A stretch of DNA of 64,000 nt, taken from contig NW_018343992.1 of assembly GCF_002099425.1 (NCBI RefSeq), forward strand, positions 3,116,001 to 3,180,000, read 5' to 3'. Position 1 is the stretch's first letter. Every line of letters starts with the position of its first letter. Shown in pieces: positions 1 through 11,416 of this stretch. Both the position numbers and the translations under genes were made by a program. The notes below the pieces were generated by a model, which saw nothing but the letters and a program-made list of their open reading frames with translations, made no database searches and had not been told where the DNA came from. This stretch comes from Phascolarctos cinereus (Eukaryota > Chordata > Mammalia > Diprotodontia > Phascolarctidae).

Positions 1-454
1 AGTAGGAGAATGTATACTGGCCAAGGGAATTTAACATACCCACAGATAATATTTAGGACAGAGTTCCAATGAAAGTATTCACTATAGTCATTGAAGTCCT
101 CACAATAGTCTAATTTTTAGATTATATTATGCTGCTTGCATGAAGCTTTGGAATGTTGCAGAACCTCCTAAATCATACCTATAAACATTTTAAAAAGTTT
201 AATCCATCAATACAGAAAAAAGTAGATGAAAAGTGATCATTCTTCAAAACTTTGTCAAGCGTTCGGAGGAACAGGTTCTTCATTATTCAGCACAAACACT
301 TCTGATGGACAATAGATTGGGCCCAGAACTGAATGGGAAGAAGAAAGCAGACTGAGTTGTATTCCATTTCTTACCTCCTTATTTTTAAACCTAGAGAATC
401 CCATATCAGTCTTCTCTGCTCACCTCAGCTTGTCGGTCAAAAAATAATTTTTTA
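1..454. other. Unclassified AT-rich sequence
   Basis: I see no open frame of note, RNA gene or repeat that I can name. There is a short run with some MIR-like character near 420 but not enough to call. Confidence 0.4.
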
Positions 455-650
455 AGCTCTTTCCATGCACATGGCACTGTGCTAAATACTGAAGATACCA
501 AAAGAAAATCCAAAAAAAGGTAAAAACAGTCTTTGCTCTCAAGGAATTAAATTTCTAATAAGGGTGACATGTTAGTAACTAGATATATCCAAAATATTTA
601 GAGTAGATGGAAGGTGCTCATAAAACCCATAGCTTCTTTCAAAGCATAGT
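455..650 (-). repeat. LINE-2 3' tail
   Basis: The reverse complement has the L2 tail order: a run equivalent to 'cagtgccatgtgcatgg', then the region around ttgagagcaaagac. On the plus strand it reads catggcactgtgctaaatac, then a ctctcaaggaa block and a tctaataagg block. It is heavily diverged. Confidence 0.6.
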
Positions 651-659
651 ATAAGTGGG

Positions 660-3190
660 AATTCCTATACAACTGCTCCTTATCTGCCACTTATTGGATC
701 TTTTTTAATTATTTCTGTTACTTTGTACATAATTTGTGTTTAAAAAATGTTGGTTGTCAAATAGCATGATTGTAACTCCTGCTTTTTTGTATTCATTAGA
801 TGCATAATCATTTTTTTCTCATCCCTTCAATTTTATTTTGTGTATATCCTTGTTTTCCTAATGTGTTTCTTGTAAGCAAAAGATTATAGAGTTTTGTTTT
901 CTTATCCAGTCTGTCACTTTTTCATTTTATTGTATTATTTAATCTATTCACATTTAAAGTTGTAAAAGTTAGGTTTGTATATTCCTCTATCTGTCTAATT
1001 TTTGCAAGTTATGATTTTTTTCTGTCTTTGATTTTTTATGTTCTTTTGGTTACTTTAATTTTTAAGGGGGCTGTGTTCCCATTGACTCTCTTTCCCTCAC
1101 CCCTTATCCTTTCCTTTCACTTATTATCCCTTTCCCTTTGGGTTTTTGCTTATTGGTTCCTTTTCTTCTCTTGCTTTTATCTGGTTATGTTATTCTTCTT
1201 CCCCTCCACCTTTTTTCCCCTCTCAGGTAGTCAAATAGATTCTTTTTTTTTCTCCTTTCCTTCAATTCCTCCTGCTTATTTTTTTAAATTTCATTTTTGT
1301 TCACCTTTCCAAAAGGGATTTCTCTCACTCTCTTCATTACCTATCCTCTCTTCCTGTCTACTGCAGACCTTCATTCTCTGATTCATGACTCCTATAATTA
1401 CCTGATCTCTCTCTCTCTTTTCTCTTATTCTTTATGCAAATCAAAACTTCCAAGGTGTCCATTTTAGGCTTTTCCCTTTAGGCAGTTTCTGCCACTGCCT
1501 TGTAGAGTTTGCCCCATGGATTCTCTTTTTCCACTATACCTCATTCCCAATACCGTGCCAATTATTGTAGATGTCAGAGAGGACACTAAATCATTTTAGG
1601 GCCTTTCCCCCATCATAATCTCTGATTATGCAGCCCACTACTGGGCTATACCTTTCTATTTTTTTTGAACATTTACCTCAAACTCTTGGTCCATGTTCTC
1701 CCACTCCTTGTTCAAACTCTCTTCCTCCTGATGTCAGACAAGCAGATTTGTCAAGGACCAAATCCCTGGGGACATACCAAGTGTAAGGACCTCATTTCCC
1801 TTCACAAACCATCTCTCTTGTTTCTGAATCGAGTTATTAAATTTAACCGCTATATATCTTGGAGTTTGCTGCCCTGTTTTATTTATCTATTTTTTCCTGA
1901 AGGTAATCTGTGAATTCTTTCAATCTATATTTCATTTCCTATGTTCAAAAATTCTAGGCAATTCTTTTTTTTTTATTATTTCCCACATTATAGTGTTAAA
2001 GTTTTTTGACCTTGTTTGTTTTTGTCATGCTCTTTGTGCTCTTCTTTAGGGAGATCTATGATCCTTAGTTTGTCTTTATGTAGCCTGTCTTCAAGATCAG
2101 TATGTTTTGCTTGCACCACAAGCATGTTTTCTTTTAATGTCATTATTTTTTGCTTTTCTTTGAGATTGTTCTTCATGTTTGTGTATTTACACTCCCAATC
2201 TTTTTTTTTTCTCTTTTGTTTCTTTGATGAGGCTTGTGTGCTTCTATTTCACCCATTATTTTTGCTTTGCAAGTCACAAATTCTGTTCTCAAAAATCTTA
2301 TTTCTCTTTTGAACTACTCAGAAACAGCATGTTGTAGCTCCATGTTTTCCTTAAATTCCACAGGGTCCTCTATCTCATCAAGTGTTAGATCATTTCCCTT
2401 TGTTTTACACTATTCATAGATGCCTGAACTCATTTATTAGATCTGGAGGTCATATTTCCTTCAGTTGTTTTTTTTTTCCTTCTGATTTATCTGATACGTT
2501 CAAAGTCTTTCAGTTTTCTTTTTCCCAAAACTTTGGTAATTTCAGTCTTTTCTCCTTTTATCTTTCTTATCACTTACTTTCTAACTTCCACTCCTGATTG
2601 CTGTTACTTGAGGGTTATATCTCAAAGCTTCTCAGCCTCCCCACACTGGGCAATTCATGGTTTACCAGCCTAGTTATCTACCCCAAGTGACTTTTGTGTA
2701 GTCAAAACTGGACCTAGCTCTTTCCCTTAGGCTTGATCCCCACATTGCATATACATACAGTGTTCTATCCCGCTCCCTCCGTTCCTTAGTTTTTTGGTCT
2801 GGCTTCAGCAGTTCAGAACTTTGCCACACTGCTGCTATGGGGGTTTGACTTTGGCAGGTTTTTGCTCCTGGAGGACTGGGGCTGCATTGGCTGCCTATCA
2901 CAGACAGCTTGAAATTCTGCCTCCTGAAGCCAGGGTCTCAAAAGAAATGGAAAGAGGGAGGTAGACCAGAGTGTTGGGGTGGGCTTTGTTATAAGGTCCT
3001 GTCATTGGATTTACTAGTGCAACTCTGCTGTCAGTGGTGTGGGAGGTAGGAGAGGGGTGCTAAGTGAACTCAGGATCAGTGAGCATCAGTCATGGATTTT
3101 GAGAGGTTTTTTTTGTTTTGGTTTGGTTTTTGTTTTACCTTTTTTTTGGATTCTGGATGTAATAGACTATGGAGACAGCTGAAGTTACTT
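660..3190 (-). mobile_element. Decayed L1 fragment (5' half with ORF1 remnant)
   Basis: On the minus strand, 2176-1988 encodes a coiled-coil-like stretch leading into LRIIDLPKEEHKEHDKN, which resembles the L1 ORF1 'LRIIGLPE' segment. More of the same frame lies upstream at about 2420-2250. At about 990-850 the antisense of the L1 endonuclease start is recognisable (tctattcacatttaaagtt and a tttcttgtaagc block). This puts ORF1 5' of ORF2 as expected for L1. The 2600-3190 part would be 5' UTR. The pyrimidine-rich stretch 1070-1430 is not assigned in detail. It is broken by many changes and not active. Confidence 0.6.
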
Positions 3191-3334
3191 TATCTTTGGG
3201 ACAAAATTTCTATTTTAGAGAAGTTTGAGAGGTCGTGAGGATCAGAGAAAATGTGTAGCTCACTATCGTGTTCCCCAGAGACCTGGAAGTATTTGTGCTT
3301 CTTTGTGTGCTGTATGTACTTCGTCTTCACAATT

Positions 3335-3430
3335 GAATACATAAGCTCTTTGAGGGTAAGGACTGTTTTTGTGTTTGTATCCCTAGTGCCAAGCATAGCA
3401 CCTTGCCATTTTGCTTTGTTTTATTTTGAT
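3335..3430 (+). repeat. LINE-2 3' tail
   Basis: It reads ataagctctttgagggtaag, then actgtttttgtgtttgtatccc in meaning, then agtgccaagcatagcacc. This is the standard L2 3' UTR order in sense orientation. Confidence 0.65.
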
Positions 3431-3544
3431 GTGTTCTTGAGAAACTTGTGGTTTTATTGATAGAGGGAGCTCTCAATGAGGAGACTCCTTCTACAAACAC
3501 AGATCTGGTCTGCAACTTAAGGTCTTAGAATGTTCCCCAGAGCA

Positions 3545-3665
3545 CTGAGAAGTAATGATTTGTCCAGAGTCTCATAGCCAATATGTGTCATAGGCAGAAC
3601 TTGAACCAAGATTTTTATGACTGTGAGGATGGCTCTCTATCCACTATGCCATGGTGGTTCTCATA
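3545..3665 (-). repeat. MIR SINE
   Basis: The reverse complement of atttgtccagagtctcatag, then cagaacttgaaccaag and ctctatccactatgcca matches the MIR tRNA-derived head and core in order. Confidence 0.6.
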
Positions 3666-3799
3666 GTACATGAATGTTTATTGAATATAGTGCAATTAGG
3701 GAAATTACTCAATGCTTTTAATTACCGCACACCTCTCTAAAACAAAACTTCTTTTTTAATATCAACTTTCTTCCCATGATACCATATTGTTGCAATCAT

Positions 3800-4290
3800 G
3801 GAACACTAGTTTCCAAAAAATAAGAATTATATGTCATCCTAAGGCCAATAGAGAGATACATCATAGTTATAAATAGACACCAGCATGTTATCAGTGAATG
3901 ACTCTGACCAAGAAGAGACTTCAATGCTGTCACCAAGAAAATATAAAACCATTCACACCCAGAGAAAGAACTATGGAGTCTGAATACAGATGGAAACATA
4001 CTGTTTGCTCTTCTTTTCCTTTGTTGTTTTGTTTTATTGCTTCATTCTTCTGGCTCCTTCCATTACTTCTAATTGTTCTTTACATCATGACTAATGGGAA
4101 AATATGCTTAATATGAATGTATAAGTAGAGCCTCTATCAGATTGCATGCCATCTTGGGGAGGGGGGAAAACAGGGAGGGGGAGAAAATTTAAAACTCAAA
4201 ATCTTATGGAAGTGAATGTTGAAAATTTAATAAAATAATAAGTTATTATCAAGGATGAAATTTTAAAAAGAAAAAAAGAAAATATAAAAC
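3800..4290 (+). mobile_element. L1 3' end, marsupial type
   Basis: The block runs from cccagagaaagaactatgga through a T-rich stretch, cagattgcatgccatcttgg, a G-rich run (4156-4185), aactcaaaatcttatggaag and an A-rich end (4220-4290). I associate this with the 3' UTR and tail of marsupial L1s. The name is from memory. Confidence 0.5.
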
Positions 4291-4364
4291 CACAAAATTC
4301 CATGAACAACTCATGTAGCCAGAGTGAGAGATAAGAGATGCATAATATTTTTATTCTGTTGGCA

Positions 4365-4790
4365 ATGAGTTAGTCAATAAGCATTTATTAAGTGCCTACT
4401 CAGGCACTGTACCAAGTATTAGGGATACAAAGAAAGGTGAAAGAGAGTCCTTGCTGTTAAGATGGTTACGGTCTAATAGGTGAGAAAACATGCAAACAAC
4501 TATGTACAAACAAGCTGTATACAGGATAAGTTGGAAATAATCAATGGAGAGAAAGCACTAGAGTTAAGAGGCATCAGAAAAGGCTTCCTGTAGAAGGTGG
4601 GATTTTAGCTGGGCCTTGATGGAAGCCAGGGAAGATAGAAAGTGGAGAAAGAACATTGCAAGCATGAGGGACAGTCAGCAGAAATATCCAGTTAGGGGAT
4701 GGAATATCTTCTGGGAGGACTATCAAGGAGGCCAACATCATTACATCACACTCATATAATGTCAAGAATCCAGAGGAAGAATCCCATCCA
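4365..4790 (-). repeat. LINE-2 3' region, long fragment
   Basis: It contains agcatttattaagtgcctac, cagtccttgctgttaag in related form, aggcttcctgtagaagg and ggccttgatggaagccaggg. Read on the minus strand this is the C-terminal end of L2 ORF2 plus 3' UTR. The minus-strand frame at 4765-4574 is a remnant of this, not a gene. Confidence 0.7.
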
Positions 4791-5066
4791 GTTGAGCAGC
4801 CATCCTATCATCTTATGGGAAGGCATGGATAAGAATTACATAGAATGAGAAGTCACTGATGAGTTTCTATCTGTATCACTGCAGAGAAAGGAGAATAATC
4901 ATGTCCTTGACCTCACAGTTCTATTGAAGTATCCCAAAAAAATATCATTCACATCTATTTTATCCATTTATAGTCCACACAGGCAAAAGCACTTTAACTA
5001 AAGGATCATCAGTGAGATAAAATGTTCTCCCATTGTGATTTGAGTCCTAGGTGGATTTCTGTATTT

Positions 5067-5070
<4 letters not shown>

Positions 5071-5113
<43 letters not shown>
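5071..5113. repeat. (AC)n microsatellite
   Basis: About 21 uninterrupted AC units abut the 3' end of the 7SL pseudogene. Confidence 0.95.
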
Positions 5114-5116
<3 letters not shown>

Positions 5117-5118
<2 letters not shown>

Positions 5119-5405
5119 TTTTAAGACTGGGTCTTCCTCTCTCCCAAACTGAAAGTGCAGTGATGACTCATTAACCTGAGCCAACTGTTAATTGGCATGG
5201 GAGCTTTGACCTGTTCCATTTCTGACTCATCAATTTACCCCTCCTTAGAAAACCTGGTTACCCCCTGCTTGGAAGGGCCCACCATACTGGTGCCAGACTT
5301 AGTATGGACACCCAAACAGTTTTATGCCTACTGAAGCTCAAAAACTTCCAAGCTAAAGTGATCCATTAGCCTTAACCTCCCAGTAGAAGGGACTTCAGCT
5401 AGAAC
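5117..5405 (-). pseudogene. 7SL (SRP) RNA pseudogene, near full length
   Basis: Seen on the plus strand, in order: actgggtcttcctctctccc, tgaaagtgcagtgatg, gggagctttgacctgttcc, tttacccctccttag, aacctggttaccccctgc, ccaccatactggtgcc, agacttagtatggacaccc and taacctcccagtag. Known: the reverse complement of 7SL RNA has these same blocks in the same order, including the S domain (gggagttttgacctgctcc; tcacccctccttaggcaacc; atattgatgccgaacttagtgcggac in part), which Alu elements lack. The length is about 289 nt against about 300 nt for 7SL. Divergence is high, so it is an old retrocopy and not the functional gene. A T-rich stretch next to the low-coordinate end fits a minus-strand A-tail. Confidence 0.85.
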
Positions 5406-6510
5406 TCTAAATTAATATACAATATTGGTTGGCTCTTGAAGCAGTTTATCTCAATGACATGCATGCAGAATAAATTGTTGTTGTCATAATTATTATTACA
5501 TGCCATGGAGAAGCTCAGCTCTTGCTCCGGATCATCCTTACCTTTGTCCCTGGAAGTTAAGGGCTCTGTAGTACTTCTTGACAAAGATACTTTAATCAAA
5601 GGCAGCACTTCCTCTTCCCAGGAGCAGAGTAGCTCCTGGCACTTGATCCAAAGAAAGCTTTCTCCTTAAGCAGAAGGTAACCCTGGTGACCACTTTCCAG
5701 TTTGCCACTTGTCCCCAGGGCTATCTTGGAACTACATAGCCTCTTTACCTAGGAAAAATTTGGTCCGAATAAATTTGGTCACTAATCCCCTTAGTCTTCC
5801 AAGGAGGAATTTTGTACTCCTTCCTGGTTTACAGAAGTACTATCTCTATAACGGACCCTGTTTTTGCCTGCTTCTCATCTTGGGACCAACTCACTGGAAC
5901 GTGGCATTTGCCTCCTCTCCCCTTTCTTGAACAGAAGACTGGCGTTGGGAAGGAATGATTGCTTCTAAGATGTCAATGCTTTTAGACAAACCCTAGCTCT
6001 GTTCCATGGAGTGTCCTTGGGATCCACCCTTGGATCTATGCCACTGGATATGTTTGTGAATGTCTTAGATAAAGCTTGAAACAAAAACCCATCTTTTTAA
6101 TGCCACTGGTCTCTTAGTGATGCCATATAATTAAGAATCATGTGATTATACAATCTCCACAGATTCAAAATTGTGACTTAAACAAAAGGCAATGGAGGGA
6201 TTGTAGCACATCATCCGGCCTGAAGTGCACACAATGAGTTGCATAAGACTTATCATAAGAATGGCACGTGACTGAAAAAAAAAAGAGGTAAGCCAGTCAT
6301 ATAGAAAGAGCAAAGAACAAAAACTATTGTCAAGTATTTGAAAGTCTGTCATGAAAGAAAGAGTAGACTGCTGGCTGCTAAAAGCCACATATTGAAGTGG
6401 GTTCCTATTCAATTTGGAATTTCACTTTGCTGAAGTGACTCATGTGTCTGAATGACCTCTCTGTACTTCCCTTACCACCATCATCAAAGTTTTTATTTCC
6501 ATTACTTCAC
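5406..6510. other. Unclassified stretch
   Basis: This is moderately complex, partly GC-richer sequence with a 73-codon plus frame at 5709-5930 and no recognisable domain. No repeat family identified; it may be an old element I cannot name. Confidence 0.4.
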
Positions 6511-6519
6511 AGTGTCAAA

Positions 6520-6610
6520 CAAGAATCATAGGATTTAGAGGAAGAGGGGGACCTTAAAGATTATCTGATCCAATGCTCTTATTTTATAGATTTATAGATT
6601 TGTCCATTGT
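6520..6610 (-). repeat. CR1/MIR-like fragment
   Basis: The sequence aatcataggatttagagg, followed by gggaccttaaagatta and ctgatccaatgc, is the common 'aatcatagaatttagagctggaagggacc' type of block seen at 3' ends of old CR1 and CORE-SINE elements read in antisense. Confidence 0.45.
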
Positions 6611-6754
6611 ATTCATTTCTGGCTGCTTTCCAGGTAAGTTCTCTGACCTTTCTTATCTTTAGAGTTTGTATTCCTTCAGCACCATTTCACTACTCATAGA
6701 AATACCGTCTTGGTTCTGGAACAAAGTTGCAAATTCTCTTTCCCTTACACTGTG

Positions 6755-7435
6755 AAAAATTTAATTCTATTCAATAAGCCTTTATTAACTATCTACTCTT
6801 TTCTAGGCAGTGCTAAACAATGGGATGCAAAGACAAAATGAATGAAAAGAGAGCCTGCTCTAAAATAGCTTATGTTCTACTTAAGGTTGGGGGAAGGGTA
6901 GTGAAGGGAGATGTACTCAAATAAATAAATGTGGAATATATGCAGAGTAAATACAAAGAAGTATTTGAGAGTGATATGCTAATAATAGATGAGAAGGGAT
7001 GGGGAAAGGAGTGGGCACCTCAGCTGAGTCTTAAATAGAATTGGGATTTTTAAGAGGCAAAGGGAAGAAGGGAGAGCCTTCTTACTGTGAAAGACATATA
7101 GTTCATGAAAAGGCACAGATAGAAGAGGGAATACCACATATCAGGAACACACAAGCCAATCTGACATGCATGCATTAAGCTCCTTTTGTGTGCACTGTAC
7201 TAATTTGAATGAAAAATAAAGTGAATGAAAGGAATTAATATAGATAAACCTGGAGAGATAGGGATTTAAATGACAAAGAGAAGAATTTATATAACATTCT
7301 AGAGACAAAAAGGCATCAGGGAATCTTCTTCCACAGAGGAGTAATGTGATACTTAATTTAGGAAATTCTATTTTGTAACTGAATGGAGGAGGGCATGGAG
7401 AGAGAAGCCAGAGACAGGGAAACCCTACCAGAGAT
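6755..7435 (-). repeat. LINE-2 3' region
   Basis: It begins with tcaataagcctttattaact, then tctaggcagtgctaaacaat, and continues through the antisense of the ORF2 end (ggcacagatagaagagggaa; agaatttatataacattctag). One long diverged copy. Confidence 0.6.
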
Positions 7436-7559
7436 ACCAATGATCACTTATTTGCCAAATATAATGGTCTATCTCAGTCCTGATCTTTCTTGAGTAGGAT
7501 GGCACTGCTCATAAACTTCTTTTCTATACATTCTGTACATTTCTATACAATCCTCTCTG

Positions 7560-8520
7560 TATTTACATGACATTATTCTCTGCTGGTCAGATTTTCTGAC
7601 CACTTTTCCTCAATAATAGCCTTTGCTGATTCTTCATCCATTATCATATCCACAAACCATGGTTGCCTCCCAGGGCTTTGTCCTGAGACTTCTCTTTTCC
7701 TTCTATATTATCTCACTTGAGGAATTCATAAGTTCATGGGGGTTCCATTATCTCTAACATCTCTTTGCAGATGATTCCTGGATTTCTATATCCCGTGCAG
7801 TTTTTCTCCACTACTTCAGTAACTCATCACCAACTTCCTTTTGGACATCTTGGATTGTATGTTCTATAGGAATCTCAAACTCATTATTTTTCTTTCTGTT
7901 CCTCCCCTCCTTCCCTATTCTCTTCCCCTCTGTGTCTCTCAACTTCTCTGTTATTGTTGACAAAACTACAAAACTTCTCACATTAAGCTTGTGTCTAATT
8001 TGTTGCCAAATCTTGTTTTTTCTATCTTTATGACATTTCTTGTACCCATCCTCTCTTTTCAATTTACATAACCACAATGCTAATGCATCACATATGACAT
8101 GTGCTACTGCAATCACTTTCTATCTGGTCTCCCTGTTTAAAGTCTCTCCTTACTCTTATCTATCCTCTGCTTTGCTGTCCAGGTGAATTTTCTGAAGTGT
8201 AGTTCTGACTGTTTCAATCTCCTACTTAGTGAGCTCCAAGGTCTACCTATTACTTCCAGGGGCAAGGAAAAACTTATTTTTTAGGCAATGAAAACTCATA
8301 TAAACCTGGACCCAGCCTACCTTTCTCATCAACATCCATGCACAATACTGACCTAATTTGAGTTCCTTGAATATGATAATATATCTCCCATTTCCATGTA
8401 TTTGTACAAGATATTTCCCATCTCTGGAATGTTGTGCCTTTTAACTTCTTCCTCTCAGTTTGCCTGACTTTCTTCAAGATTCAAATTAAATCTCATCTCC
8501 ATAAGACCTTTCCAGTTCAC
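7560..8520 (+). repeat. LINE-2, ORF2 C-terminal half
   Basis: The sense strand includes a block translating to LFADDSWIS near 7763, the reverse-transcriptase Y/F-ADD motif. It continues with ctactgcaatcactttctat (the 'DYCNSLL' region), gagctccaaggtctacctat, tctctggaatgttgtgcc and tcaaattaaatctcatctcc. No complete frame survives. Confidence 0.7.
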
Positions 8521-8659
8521 ACAAAGTTCATGCAAAGAAGCAGTGTGCTGGCTCTCTGAAAAGCAAGTGATATACTTATAACACATTTTTAAGGTTAAAT
8601 CTGCATTATTAAGATTTTCTTCATCATTTTCTGAAGTCTAGACAATCAGCAAAACAATA

Positions 8660-8925
8660 AAGTGAAGGAGTTAAAGAGGGGTGGTCAGAGAGGAAAAGAA
8701 CAAGGAGAGCTGCACCATGAAAACCAACAGAGGAGGACTAGTCAACACGCGCAAGAGTTGCAGAAAGATGAAGGGTAAGGCCTGGGAAAAGACCATTTGA
8801 GGTAACAATTGATATATTTTCATCGGTCCTGAAAATAACCATTTCAGTGCAGTGGTACAGTCAGAAGTCAGATTTCAAGGGCCTGAGAAGTGAGTAGGAG
8901 GTGTGATGTTTAAAAAGTTTGAGAG
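8660..8925 (-). repeat. LINE-2 ORF2 fragment
   Basis: It shares with the antisense of the L2 at 24300 a gcaagagttgcagaaagatg block, then ctgggaaaagaccatttgag and cagtggtacagtcagaagtc. This corresponds to the middle of L2 ORF2. Confidence 0.55.
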
Positions 8926-9208
8926 ACACAATTTCTGAGTAATTTTATTTTATTAATAGTACTAGCATTTTAATAAAATGTCAGCGGCACTCTCGAATGC
9001 CAAAGGCAATCGTGGCTTATATATCTTTGGAAGAGGGGTGTTCCTAGGTGTGGCAATCAACTCTGGTTGGTTAATAATTAATGAGAGAATGAATATTATA
9101 ATAAGGGGCTGAGAATGACATCATATCACTATTGGACAGAACTTAACCCTAGAAGCAGACCATCCCCAACCTTGGGCAATCTAGACAAAGGATCTACCTC
9201 CACTCAAG

Positions 9209-9237
9209 CTTCATTGAGTGGAATTCACTCAATGAAG
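9209..9237. repeat. Perfect inverted repeat (11-bp arms)
   Basis: The arms cttcattgagt (9209-9219) and actcaatgaag (9227-9237) are perfect reverse complements with a 7-base centre containing gaattc. A third copy of the half site, cactcaa, lies at 9201-9207. Confidence 0.85.
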
Positions 9238-9283
9238 ATTAGATTAGATTAGATTAGATTAGAGTAGAGTAGAGTAGAGTAGA
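9237..9283. repeat. (GATTA)n then (GAGTA)n pentamer tract
   Basis: About five GATTA units pass directly into about four GAGTA units, a single-base variant of the same pentamer. Confidence 0.9.
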
Positions 9284-9699
9284 GGTTCCTTGTTAAGGTT
9301 GAGTGGAGTCTGATAGAGGAGAAAGTTAGTTCAATCCTCAGACTGAACTGAATTTTGGAAATGAGGTCTTTAGAAAAAGGGGAAACTCTAGCTCTCTTCA
9401 AATCATTGGTTATAAATAATCATTACGAACTGGGTATAAATGGCATTTTTAAAGAAATTTAGTTGTTAGAAGGAGGAGAGATAAAGGATACTAACTAAAG
9501 GTGATAACAGAGTCAAGTGGAAAAAAATTTAATTGTGAGGTAAAAATTAAGTATGAGGTAAATTAAATATGAGGTAAAAAATAGTTTGTATCTAAGAGGG
9601 AAACAACCAGTAGCTAAAGAAAGACTGAAGCTTAAAGAAAGATAATCAAAGGTCCAAGTTCCTGAAGAAAAGGGAAACAGATGGGATCAAAGATTTGAC

Positions 9700-10300
9700 A
9701 AAGAGAAGGGTCATGTGTTTTTCCAGTAGTGGAGCAAAGAGAAAGAAAATTGTGGGTCATGTAGAAGGGATTTGTGTTGTAGAATCAGAAAAAAGAAGTA
9801 ACTAAGATCACCACAGGTTTCATGTAAAGTAGGAAGTCCTTCTGACAGGAGAAAGGAGTAGCATATGTGGTTTAAGAACAGAAGAGAAAATTTGAAATTG
9901 ATGCCTGTGGTGAATGTGATATTCAATCAGTGAAGAGTAAAAGGATGTTTGTGTAGAATAAAGATTGTATAAAGGTGTGATAACAGTCATGTAGTGAATA
10001 GTCAGCACGGTTGTATAACATTCTCTTGCATCATCATGATTGAGGGCCAAGTGGTGGAGGGCTTTAAATGCCAAATTGAGTATTTAATCATTGATCCTAG
10101 AGGTGATCGGGAGCCACTGGACTTTAATGAGTAAGGAAGGGAGGGATATAATCATATCTAAGCTCTAGGACAATCACATTTGGAGTTGAGTGCAGGATGG
10201 ATTGGAGAGGTGAAAAACTTAATACGGGGTGACTAATCAGAAGCCTTTTGCAATCATCACAGCCACACAAACAGCAAGAGCAAGTTTCTATCATGGCAGC
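9700..10300 (-). repeat. LINE-2 ORF2 end and 3' region
   Basis: Blocks such as gtggtggagggctttaaatg, ttgatcctagaggtgatcgg and ggagccactggactttaatg are antisense of the L2 ORF2 C-terminal region; the minus frame contains MAFKALHHLAL. The left border is uncertain. Confidence 0.6.
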
Positions 10301-10384
10301 CTTGAAATGAAAGAGATGTTGAGAGGTTTACATATATCCCTTACATTTAATGTGTCTAGTTCAGTTGTTAGTCCAGCACAGTGG

Positions 10385-10560
10385 GAGGAAGTACATTATA
10401 ATAGAAAATTTTCTGACTTTAGCATCAGAAAACATGGCTTCTGGTCCCTGCCCTATAAGTCACTGCAGCTCTATGGACTTCAGATCTACCATCTGTACAA
10501 TGAGGAGATTGGACTAGATAACCATTTGAGGAACCTTTGAATCCCAAGTCTTATGATCCC
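10385..10560 (+). repeat. MIR/CORE-SINE
   Basis: The order is a head at 10385 (gaggaagtacattataatag), catctgtacaatgaggagat, ggactagataacc and ttgaatcccaagtc, matching a marsupial MIR-like SINE with a CR1-like 3' end. Confidence 0.5.
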
Positions 10561-10653
10561 AAGATCTTATGCAAATATCAAACATCAAAGTTTGAGTGGC
10601 CAATAGGTTCAACTATCTTAAGTCTGTTTTCATTTTTAAAAAGGAGCTTGTCA

Positions 10654-10818
10654 GGGGCAGCTAGGTGGTGCAGTGGATAGAGCACCGGCTCTGAAGTCAG
10701 GAGTACCTGAGTTCAAATCCAGCCTCAGACCAAACATTTGCCACGTACTAGCTGTGTGACCCTGGGCAAGTCACTTAACCCCAATAGCCTAAAAAAAATT
10801 TTTTTTAAACTAAAAAAA
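10654..10818 (+). mobile_element. tRNA-headed marsupial SINE, complete with TSD
   Basis: It begins ggggcagctaggtggtgcag and has a pol III A-box-like region (gtggatagagcac) and a B-box-like gagttcaaatcc. It continues with agctgtgtgaccctgggc and an A-rich tail. A 16-bp target-site duplication (aaaaaggagcttgtca) lies at 10638-10653 and 10819-10834. It is among the least decayed SINEs here. It lacks the RTE-like tail seen in other copies. Confidence 0.85.
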
Positions 10819-10834
10819 AAAAAGGAGCTTGTCA

Positions 10835-11130
10835 AAAATAATACTAGCCAACAGAATGTATGGGGGGAAATATTTTCAAATAGAGGCATCCTTGCCTACT
10901 CTACACTAAAGTCTTTCACCTTACCATATACTAAAATAACACAAATAAATAACTCAGCACCCTAGTTCTAACGTGTTACCAACTCCCATCTAAAATTGCA
11001 TTTTTCAATTTAAAATATAGGAAGGAAAATGAACTAATTTATATGTCCTCATCTAAATAATTTTTAGTCTCAAAAAAAGTAGATGTTAATATATTAAGTA
11101 ATATGTCCCTGTTTTTCTTATTTATCCATT
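10835..11130. other. Unclassified AT-rich sequence
   Basis: A 75-codon plus frame at 10738-10965 starts inside the SINE and is not coding. Nothing else recognised. Confidence 0.5.
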
Positions 11131-11137
11131 TTATTAT

Positions 11138-11382
11138 GCCTAAGAGATACCATGGAGCAATGGATACAGATCTAGCCTTGCAACAAGAACCATTTGGGCT
11201 TAAGTCCTGTCTCTGACACCTACTGGATGTATGACCCTGGGCCTAAATCTGAGAGCCCTGGGTATTCTCTAATACTGTAAGTTGCAGAGACAGTGCCAAC
11301 CTGCTTTGGTAGAAGGAGTTTTCTCACCCATGATTTACTTATACCAGTGAATCCATAGGTCCAGTCCCTACCCTTACCACCC
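11138..11382 (+). repeat. tRNA-headed SINE, second subfamily tail
   Basis: A SINE head (ccatggagcaatggatacag; gacacctactggatgtatga) is followed by a different 3' part: tactgtaagttgcagagaca, ccaacctgctttggtagaag, gaatccataggtccagtcc. I recognise the tail as common in marsupial DNA but cannot name the subfamily with certainty. Confidence 0.55.
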
Positions 11383-11416
11383 TAATGAAGCACCACAAAT
11401 TATTGTGATTTACTTA

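Larger units (their letters stand above)
8930..9690. other. Unclassified stretch with hairpin and pentamer repeat
   Basis: No gene and no named repeat. It contains the inverted repeat at 9209-9237 and the pentanucleotide tract at 9237-9283, listed separately. Confidence 0.45.

Noticed and set aside
1028-1381. 117-codon plus frame with hydrophobic character
   Set aside because: It is pyrimidine-rich DNA within an antisense L1; the composition explains the hydrophobic residues.
7811-8116. 101-codon minus frame
   Set aside because: It is the antisense of a sense-strand LINE-2.
9237-9283. CRISPR-like or satellite array
   Set aside because: Units are five bases with no spacers, so it is a simple microsatellite. 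No CRISPR array exists in the window.
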